Of a stretch of 64,000 nucleotides of DNA, positions 55,389 to 64,000 are shown piece after piece; the stretch's first letter is position 1; every line of letters starts with the position of its first letter. Made by a program: the position numbers and the translations under genes. The notes below the pieces were generated by a model, which was not told the DNA's origin, ran no database searches, and saw only the letters and a list, made by a program, of their open reading frames with translations. This DNA comes from Cycas panzhihuaensis (lineage: Eukaryota > Cycadophyta), in NCBI GenBank assembly GCA_023213395.1, contig CM041465.1:38137741-38201740 (forward strand), in the 5' to 3' direction.

Positions 55389-55766
55389 TATTAGGTAATA
55401 TTAAACCATGACATTACTAAATTGATGTAAATGAGTGTGGTTATCCCTTTAATATGCCCTAGAAAATCATAATGTCTACAATTCTTTATTGTATTTAGTC
55501 ATTGGTTGACTAGGTGGCTTATGGAATATGATTAGAGAACTAGGTGGTGATATGTACTATATATATGCACTGATTTAGTATAATACAATTAGAAGTGATC
55601 ATTTTTCACAAGTATATTGTGTTATATGTTTGTACATTTTTTTAATTTATTATTCATCTGTATGTCTTTATTTCATAGTTTTGTTAGATCTTGAACCTAT
55701 GTATAGGTATTTAGTTTCTTATAAGTGGTATCAAAGTATGTTATTTACTTACCTCTATTTCTTTCA
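55389..55766 (+). repeat. Element G 3' LTR (378 bp)
   Basis: TATTAGGTAATA (decayed TG)...TCTTTCA; aligned to 52845-53224 throughout except the AT run. Confidence 0.8.
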
Positions 55767-57174
55767 TTTAGGTGATATGATAGACACTCCATATAGGCAA
55801 CAAAGAGAGATATGAGAGTTGAAGTTTAAAGTATGAGTGATAGGTGATAAGGATGATGTGGACAAAAAGGAGAAATATTAAAAGGTAGAAAAAAAATGAT
55901 GAAGAAAATAAAACATAATAAAAATAATAAATGTTGGTTAACTTAGAAGATAAAATAAATTAGGAATTAATGAGAGGAATAGGAATATTGAGATAACAAG
56001 TAGGATGTGAATCAGCTATGGATTATTAGTAAATATGGGGGTGTAAGGTTTCTTATAACCATATGAAATAGAGATCTAATATGAACTATAAAACTACAAA
56101 AAGGATTGGTAGAGAGGATAATATGGATTGAATTCTTAATAGTTGCCATATTTTTCATTATAACTTTTCACTAGAATATTAGACTCAAGTGTCGTTAGTT
56201 GCATTAGAAAGAAATTTTTGAGATGGTCAAAACAAGTGGTCATAAGGCACATTTCATAAATTGGATGATAGAGATATTAATGGGTAAAGTTTCATAAAGT
56301 AATTTTAACTTCATAAAAGTTACATTTTATAACCTTTTTTAGATTTATTTTCACATATTCTAATATTTTCAAAGGTTCTAGATATGATGACAATGTTATT
56401 GGTGATAGGTGATGAATGAAAAAAGGAAGTTTCATTTAAAAGTAAATATATAAATACCCATTTATAATAATTCAAGATTTAAAATAGATGAAAATTCATG
56501 ATGTGAGAATATATTAGATGTGAATATGATGTGAAAATCTTTTGACATATGTTGGACATGCAAATTCCCCTTGTAATTTATATATTTGGTTTAGTGAAAT
56601 TTTATAATATTAATCAAATGACATATTCACATGTTTATTAAACACTTGTTTAATAATTAATGACACCACTTGATATTTAACAAAGGGCCTAGATTACTTG
56701 TGTGATGGATTTGTGAGTTGATGAAATTATTTTTTACTTATTTATAAGATAAGGAGAAGTAAAAGAAATCTCATATATGTTGATTACTTGGCATACCAAA
56801 TTCAACTATTAAGGTTATCCAACGAATAGAAGATATATATTTGTTAGTGAAAACTTTGACTTACCATGTATGACAAGAGGTATGAAAATACATAATTTAT
56901 GTTACTTTATTATAATTAACTTATCTTGGCTAAGTAGTATGACATATTAATGGAGTTAGTATGTTTTGATTATTAATTTTTTGTTGATAATGAATTTATT
57001 ATTAATTGTCAAAAGAAAGTTACAAGTGTGCAGAAACACCAATAAAGGTGGTACATAAACTATTTGTTCTTATACAAGAGGTGAGATGAATGATGCTACT
57101 CTTATATAACACATAGATTATGTTGTTAATCTCATATGCAAGAAGCGAGAGATTTTACATTACTCTTATTTGCT
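55767..57174. other. Unclassified AT-rich sequence
   Basis: Purine-rich at first. A block at about 56150-56300 is related to part of the composite spacer (17925-18000). No coding sequence seen. Confidence 0.4.
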
Positions 57175-57709
57175 AATGAACCACATATGAGAAGCACATG
57201 CTACAAAACTAGTTATTATAACAACTAATTACCTGTGTATTTTAATAGACAGTTGTTATTTTATACATATATTAATAATTATTTTAATTTTTTAGATTGT
57301 TGTGATGACTAGTTAACAAATGATGGTTGATAGAAGTTTTACAAGTGAAAATATGAAGATGATCAAGAAAACACTTTATATAGACATGACAATAAAAGTT
57401 ATGTATATTGGTTGATGTTTAATGGATGATTGCAATAGTTTTATAGTTGTTTTATAAATTGGTTATTGATAGTTAGTTTTACAGATAACTACAAATGTTT
57501 ACAAGTTAATACTTACAGAAACAAGTATGATGTTGATATATTTATAGCTTATAGGTGATATAGATTGATATAACATAATATAACTTAATAAATATCGATA
57601 TAGGTTATAATTTATAGATTCTAATATATAAAAAAAATTGAAGACATTAAAGACCAAGGATGAAGACTTAAAGATTAAAAATTTGAAGATATTAAACATT
57701 AAGGGGGAC
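57175..57709 (+). other. Tail-X homologue and polypurine tract before LTR-H
   Basis: Related to 44745-45264. Ends ATTAAGGGGGA (57698-57708) directly before LTR-H. This shows that tail-X is the normal 3' tail of this LTR superfamily. Confidence 0.6.
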
Positions 57710-58200
57710 TATTAAAATATGTGATATTATCACATATATAATGTTTGATATAATGATAATGGACCCATATACAATTTCACTCACTAAAAGTATTGAGAGA
57801 CGTGAAATACACATTTATTCATAGAAACATCCTATTTGATAATAAAAAGGCTCAAAGGATATTATAGGTTATTCATGAGGTAACCGTTCATATAAATATA
57901 TATACACATCACTTGAGAACTTGAGAAAGGTCTTTAACTTAGAGATGCATTTATTCTAATATCTAAAGAGGAACTCTTAACTCTAACCTTCTCTAATGGT
58001 TTTTCCACATTGGATTTTCCACGTATAAATTCGTTGTTTATTTTGTGGTGCATGTTTCTTATGTTTGATACTTTACGATTTATGTATATTACTTAATATT
58101 CATCTTTATATATATGATTTGTATATATTCCTTATAATATAATTCATTAGTCATACATGTTTGATATACTTTCATTGCATATAATGACTATATTATGATA
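57710..58200 (+). repeat. LTR-H (491 bp)
   Basis: Starts TATTAAAATATGTG after the purine tract and ends TATTATGATA directly before the primer site TGGTATCAAAATT (58201-58213). Same superfamily as LTR-A and LTR-B. It has a polypurine tract on one side and a primer site on the other. Confidence 0.72.
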
Positions 58201-58439
58201 TGGTATCAAAATTATATTCTAAATTCTAATAAAAATATAAATGGATTGGATAGCAATTAATGGTAGAATTTCTCCAATATATACAATATTTGATGCTTTT
58301 CTTTTAATTATTGAATAAATTTGCTCAACACATATTAGCTTTCTCCTAACAAAATAAATAAGATAATTATTATTTTTTCTCCTCATTAAATTAAGATATA
58401 ACCAATCACAAATTAGGATGCCTCTACATGCACATGGAA

Positions 58440-60050
58440 CATTTTATTTTAATTTATGAACTTAGGAATTGGTGTTATTGTAATAGTAAGCTTCAAAGCT
58501 TAAAACATTTTTTATTATTCTTCTCCCAATTCCTCTAAGGGACCATACATATATATACAACCCTTGATAAATCTCTAATAATATTCGGTTAGCCCTAAGA
58601 ATTCTATAAATTGCTTTCTCATGGTGGGGTTTATAAAGTTCAATATGGTTGTCACTTTTGTCAAAGTTGTGAATGCTTATCTTTACCTACTATATTCCTT
58701 AAGAGATTCCTGAATGACATAAAATAATTACATTTTTCTAGATTTAGACAGAGTTTACACTCTCAACAAGTTAGTAACATCTTGCACATGTTATCCAAAT
58801 TATTTTTCAATATGTTATACAATACTTAATTATCCAAGAGCACTACTACTTTTTTATTATTATTAATTATCTTTTTGGATATATTCAACATAATCCTTTA
58901 AACATTATACGCATATTGGTTAGCCCAAAGAACATAACTCTATATGCAAATGCCTTCCACACTATTATAAATGTTGTTTTTGCTTGGTCTTTCTGGTCTA
59001 TACTCACTTGGTTATAGCCACTCAATCCATTGGTAAAGGAGTATACTTCTTGATTCCCAACCATTTCTAACACATTTTCAATGAAGGGAATTAGAAATAT
59101 GTCTTGTTTGGTCACCTTAATTAATTCTTGACACTTGATAAATATCCTAATCTTTTATTTTTTCTTGGAAATAACAACAATAAGCTCACCTAATCACTGT
59201 AATTTATTTCCAATGCTAAAATTCAAGACAACATGCATTGTCCTAGTGAGTTTTTCTTGTTAAATGGGTTTGGTGCCACCATAGTAGAATATGTAGAATG
59301 CATCTTACCTTCTCTATGCCAACTTTTGCCTCAATTATCATTCTATCTTATATTGTAATAATAATCCCAAAGGTTATAAGTGGTGGCCTTGTAAATTGGG
59401 TATCATTTCTCTTCTACTTTATAATGCACCTTATAGCAATCTTTGGTTCATCCACCATAAGCTTTTTCTTAGCTAGTGTCAACTCCAATTTCAACTTTGG
59501 CGATTTCTTATCTCCATGCCTCAAACTTAGGCTTTCATCTATTTTTCCACTAGCATAACAGATTCTTTCTACACTTAATTTTCTAATTTCATCTTGTAAC
59601 CTTCATAATATACTATCTTATGCCAAAGTTCTCTCTCATTATTTATTCACTTTTGAAATTTCAATGCCATATCCATTCCTTTAATAAATGTTTTAATTAG
59701 ATGTTGAGACAAGTGGTCCTATAATTTTGATGTCAGTTGATTGAAAAAATGGTTTGACATTAAATAATCTAAAACCTTCTCTCCATTAGTCATATTTTTT
59801 GTGATTATAGCAATTTGAATTTTATAGTCAAATATTGATTCTCCAAGCCTTCATCTAATGTCACGAAGGGCTTGTATAACAACCTCATCCACGATAAATT
59901 TTTAGTGCTTAAATTCTTATGCCACACTAGTAACACCCCTTATTGTGTACATGAAAGACAACCTCTAATACTATCCTCATCTTTAATATAATGTACTCTT
60001 TTTATGCTCTTGAATTGATACACATGCTTTGGAGCATTTATGGCATTATT
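58440..60050 (-). mobile_element. Gypsy J: decayed Ty3/gypsy fragment, minus strand
   Basis: A minus-strand gypsy RT with some upstream sequence. No LTRs can be assigned. The upstream part (59200-60050) has only short open pieces and no certain gag or protease motif. Confidence 0.65.
58540..59230 (-). pseudogene. pol: Gypsy J RT pseudogene
   Basis: An open piece of 76 codons (59115-58885) reads PFIENVLEMVGNQEVYSF, GLSGYNQVSIDQKDQAKTTF and AFAYRVMFFGLTN, a clear Ty3/gypsy RT palm. Upstream is a KKK-KIRIFIKC-like stretch. The catalytic DD motif is LLDN at 58829-58840 (second Asp to Asn). Downstream CLNLEKCNYF and FLGLTEYY fit the thumb and connection. Dead. Confidence 0.78.
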
Positions 60051-60059
60051 GAATATGAG

Positions 60060-60830
60060 GTAATTCCAAGTGTTGTTGTGAGAGAGAACTAGTGGCATGG
60101 GGTGGATTGCATGCTTATACCTAGTGTGATTATGACTAGCATATTAGTTACAATTATTGGTGGCAAGCTTGCTTGTGATATGGGCTCCATCTTCTCGGAG
60201 GCCCTAAACAATGGATTGCTTCATGGCATCTTTAAATCTATTGTTGTGTCTATTCCTAGTATTTTGACTACTAATGATGCCAACACTAAGAATGTGTTAT
60301 CACTTGACTCTAAAGGTATATCACAAAATATCCTAGTAAAATAATTTTCTCATTGCGCCTTAGGACCTTCCTATGCCTTATCTTCATTATGGCTCATACA
60401 CTCTAAACTTGTCTCTTCCTAATCAGGGTTTCTCTTTACCTTTGATGGTACCTTGTTAGGATAGTATATATGTGCCTCTTGCATCTTTAAAGTTGCTTCC
60501 ATCAGGGATGTACTAAATCCATTGTTGGTAGTTAGGAATGTTCATATTATGTTGTTTTCTAACTTATCAATGAACTTATTCCTAGTCTTGCCTGATGATG
60601 GTGTGGTTTCTCAAAATTTCATAACTCATGCTCTATGACCCATCGTGTCACCCTTTGTCAATGTGACTTTAGCATTTCTTTATCGAAAGGCTACTTTAGT
60701 GGCAATGCAAGGTCCCCTAGCTACTAAGGGTTTAGTTAAAACATGCCATAATGACAACTAGGATCCATAGTATTTTGGACATATACTTTCCTCTAATGAG
60801 ACTCAAGTTCATTTCTTCAATTAAAAATTT
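60060..60830 (+). pseudogene. Unrecognised decayed coding-like stretch
   Basis: One plus-strand frame is open from 60102 to 60344 (MDCMLIPSVIMTSILV). It continues with few stops through NVHIMLFSNLSMNLFLVLPDD, SPFVNVTLAFLYRKATLVAMQ and GPLATKGLVK. I do not recognise the product. It could be part of an unfamiliar gag or an older gene fragment. It is unlike the surrounding non-coding AT-rich DNA. Confidence 0.3.
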
Positions 60831-61257
60831 TGGCAATGTAACCAATGTTGACAATGGCCTAGCATACTAACTATTACAAAGCTACCCATTTGTGATATTT
60901 CCACAACTCCTTCAATTTGACATTGGCTTCTTCATAATTCTACATCTTGTGCTTCTAACATTCTTACTTATTGCACATTAGTCCTAATACACATATGTTG
61001 CAATGTAAATATCCACACAAGCATACTCATTCATAACATATTGCACATATTTTCTCAAAACTTATGAATTCATCAAACAATGACAAAGTATACTACACAT
61101 GATGCTTCACCTTGGGGTATACTTGAATACAATAGCTCTCATACTGACAACCAGATGAGAATGGCCTATTTATACCCAAATACATGATTAATTTACTAGA
61201 AAGCATAATTGTTAATACATGCCTCTTGCCTTTTCATGACAACCATTAATTGTAATT

Positions 61258-61578
61258 GTTAGCATGGTAGTTAATATTAAGCCATATATTTAATATTAAA
61301 TGTAGTTAGTTAATGTTAATCTAAAAGGTGAAAACATTAGAGGGCCACAACCAATGGGTTGGGCACATAGTTTGGGGGATTATAAAAGATTTTAGAGTCT
61401 ATTATAAAATTATTCAAGTGTAATCAATATGATCGATTAATATTTGGGGATCCATTTTTTATGGAAAGGTTTTCCCACATAAAAACCTATGTACTATGTA
61501 CTTTATTTTTGCTTGTTTGCTTGTTGTATATAATAAAAAACCTATAGTTTAGAAAACATCTATGAATGTTTCTTTGCA
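61258..61578 (+). repeat. 5' LTR of a truncated element (321 bp)
   Basis: TGTTAGCATGG...TTCTTTGCA followed directly by the primer site TGGTATTAGAGC (61579-61590). There is no purine tract upstream, so it is a 5' LTR. No partner LTR in the window. Confidence 0.72.
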
Positions 61579-61590
61579 TGGTATTAGAGC
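61579..61590 (+). other. Primer-binding site
   Basis: TGGTATTAGAGC, one mismatch from the initiator Met-tRNA complement. Confidence 0.82.
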
Positions 61591-62175
61591 TGAACATGAG
61601 TACACAACTAAGACTATAGTTGAGTGGAGACGATAAGATCAAATGCTACCTCGTAATGCTAGTGACAACCCTATTTTTGGTAATTTTAATCTTCTCTAAC
61701 AACTATAAGAGCAACATAGATATGCAATGGTAATTGAAGAGGGGGAATTCACTTGTCAATAAGAATTTGTCATTGTTTAAGGTCATAAATTAATATTAGG
61801 CACCATTTAGATTTTATTAGGCTTGTGTTGAATCCATTCGGGTTTGGTTGGGCAAGTTGGGAACTCCATATACCTTTTGGGCCACATTTGAAGGTGATTA
61901 AATAATATTAGGTTATGTTGGGCTTATTCTAAAAGCATTAGGATCCATTTGAATACTGTTTAGACATGTTGGGCATCAACTCTTGTGCCTAGACAACGAA
62001 GAGAATGTTGGCATTTCATATCAGTGTGATTGGTTCTAATTTTAGTGTTATCTACTTGTAAATATTAGTACAATGATATAACCTACATGTAAAAAAAGTT
62101 TTGATGCCTGAATGAAGCATATGACATAAATTTTGTCTTGTCAATTCATTTCTTAGTATTGAATAGTGATGAATG
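61591..62175 (+). other. Truncated internal sequence, unclassified
   Basis: Leader-like sequence after the primer site with a short frame (MLPRNASDNPIFGNF near 61645). Then T/G-rich sequence with repeated GTTGGGC words. No gag or pol recognised before the next LTR. Confidence 0.4.
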
Positions 62176-62499
62176 TGTTAGAAAACATAACTAAAGCAAA
62201 TAAGGTCGACAAGATCTTTCACATCAGGCAGATATCAAGCAAGAATAGATCGCATAGGACACCACATTGCTGTGGGAAACCCTTATGGGTGAAAACCCAC
62301 AATTGATAATAATTCGCATTATGACAAAATGATGATCTATAAAGTTGGACTTTGATCTATATTTATAGATCTAAAGTGCCAAATATAATTACAAATTATA
62401 TCCATTAGGTCACTACACCATAGAATATTCTCCACATAATTAGGCATAAAAATAGGGAGGCCCACTTTACATTAGGTGGTATTAACACATTTTCTAACA
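62176..62499 (-). repeat. 3' LTR on the minus strand (324 bp)
   Basis: Bounded by TGTTAGAAAA and TTTTCTAACA, a perfect 10 bp terminal inverted repeat. On the minus strand it follows a purine tract (TAAGAGGAGA, 62500-62509 reversed). The element body should lie at higher coordinates. Confidence 0.75.
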
Positions 62500-62510
62500 T
62501 CTCCTCTTAA

Positions 62511-64000
62511 TATAGATGTGGGGCAATAAGGTTTATCATTGGGAATAAATCCCCTCTCAAGGATAACCTTACCCAACCTAATATGCACGAACGTCGATGT
62601 AGCGATCACCAGTCAAATGTAATGGTGTATGTTTTATATGTGCTCAATTCTTTGGGAATACTCCAATAGACCTGCAACCATAAAACTCTCTCTGCACCTG
62701 ACACTTGGTCCATTCAAATCAACCGTATTCCTTTGACTAAACTAAGAGGTTGAGCCACTTGAGCCAAGTGAATCGCCTCTTCAAGTCTTTATTAAAGAAC
62801 GCTAATATGATACCCAACTATCTGAAGTTGCTGAAGTAAGGATCAAACATACCAATAAACATAGAGACTGATGTATAATGTCTCATCATACCTTAATCCT
62901 TTTTCTACTAGACATCCTGCGCAACAAGCTTACTAACTTGCAAATTGACTAGGTTCTTGCTCCAATACAACTCTCCATTACAATTCAACACTCGCTGGAA
63001 TGTTTGTATCTATCTCAAGCTTTGACTAGAATGTTGATCCATGATCTTCCATCATCCTGCAAGTCTTCAATTGTCAACGAAATATGGGGTTGCAATCCAT
63101 GTCTCATCAGCTAACAACTCCTCATCATCAATTTATCACTAGGTCCTGCTTCTGTCTCAAGCATAATATTAGGCAAACAAACCTCCACGCCTACTCAATA
63201 ATGGCTCAAAAAAGTGAAGTAATGAAGGATAAAACTTGTAACCAAATGACACTCAATATGATACGTCAACAACTTATGAATCAACATCTAGACTAATCAT
63301 AATGCATTTCCCCTGTCAAATCACATTATTTATAAGCTAAACAACTTATAGGCCTTAAACTCTTACAATCCTACTACTGCAATCTTCGTCTAAGATGTGT
63401 GTACCATAATGCACCAAAGGAAATAGATGGAAGGCTTCTGACTTGGTCCAAACATAATATATGAAGGGAAAATATGCCATGAACAATATCGACAAGGGTA
63501 CCCATACTTGTGTACTACAACTTCTGCCAATAAAACATGGGAGGCAAACCACAACATGCACCAAACCTTACCATCTACATCATGATACTTACCTATAATG
63601 CAACCTGACAGGCCAATTATACATACCATAACAAAGGCATAACAAATTTTAAGGCATCTCGTCTTAGACCTTTTCATTCACATGTTAAATTTTATCAAAC
63701 ACTATGTCTTGGTTCCACATTATACTTGTTCATATATGCACCCATGTTGAACCAACATCAAACAAGGCCACAAACCTCATGCTAAGAAGAGTCCAACTAG
63801 CAGAGTATAATGGTCCATTATCAACTAATAACCACTCATATAAGCAAATTCTGAACTTTATCACCTCATACACATTTAATGCAACATAACTCGAATGTAA
63901 TTGAATCAGAACACTCATTTCACAAGACAAACCACACTTATTTCCCTAAATAATCACATAAACACAAACTTTGTGCAATGATCTATGCCACACTCAAATA
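62511..64000 (-). other. Probable internal or tail sequence of the last element, unclassified
   Basis: Slightly richer in G+C than the rest, especially pyrimidine-rich on the plus strand. Open frames on both strands are at most 95 codons and show no motifs I recognise. It continues past the window edge. Confidence 0.35.

Larger units (their letters stand above)
52845..55766 (+). mobile_element. Element G: non-autonomous LTR retroelement
   Basis: LTRs 52845-53224 and 55389-55766, primer site TGGTATTAAAGC at 53227, a purine tract AAGAGGGGAA at 55379-55388, and about 2.16 kb of internal sequence with no gag or pol. Near-perfect duplication CTTAG/TTTAG flanks it (52840-52844, 55767-55771). It lies 22 bp after element F. 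Confidence 0.8.

Overview
The window is intergenic repeat DNA from a plant nuclear genome. The retroelements are plant-type Ty1/copia and Ty3/gypsy, and their primer-binding sites match the 3' end of plant initiator Met-tRNA (TGGTATCAGAGC and decayed forms). The DNA is very AT-rich with few CpG sites. About 8 kb is (TA)n/(CA)n/(GA)n microsatellite. I see no host gene, tRNA, rRNA, organellar DNA or CRISPR array. The species cannot be fixed from the sequence; a large, repeat-rich seed-plant genome fits. Every coding region is a pseudogene, with premature stops mostly at Gln, Trp or Arg codons, as expected from C-to-T decay.

Layout. 1-4117: Copia-1 (+), cut by the window start, nested in the 3' tail of Copia-2 (-), which runs to its 5' LTR at 10762-11059. 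11060-14705: gypsy remnant (-). 14706-19401 and 26647-27941: composite retroelement B, split by Copia-C (19402-26646), a structurally complete 7.2 kb element with two 435 bp LTRs and an AAGGG target duplication. 27942-30842: long microsatellite. 30843-32478: composite copy E, inverted relative to B. 32481-36419: more microsatellite, holding two further copies of a short piece of E's reverse transcriptase. 36420-39150: gypsy L (+), cut short in protease. 39573-45264: composite copy D. 45265-49085: gypsy M (+), cut short in RT. 49571-52822 and 52845-55766: two non-coding LTR elements, F and G, only 22 bp apart. 55767-58214: LTR-H and its 3' tail. 58440-60050: gypsy J (-). 61258-62499: two unrelated LTRs. 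62511-64000: unclassified.

The most interesting structure is the composite retroelement seen in B, D and E. Its LTR, primer-binding site and polypurine tract point one way. A copia pol fragment (second half of integrase, RT, start of RNase H) inside it points the other way. All three copies share the same pol/tail junction, the same double stop in integrase and a catalytic YVDD already changed to YVNN or YMNN. The chimera was therefore multiplied after its pol was dead, either by retrotransposition in trans or by segmental duplication. No new functional gene system is evident; the novelty is in repeat architecture and microsatellite birth.
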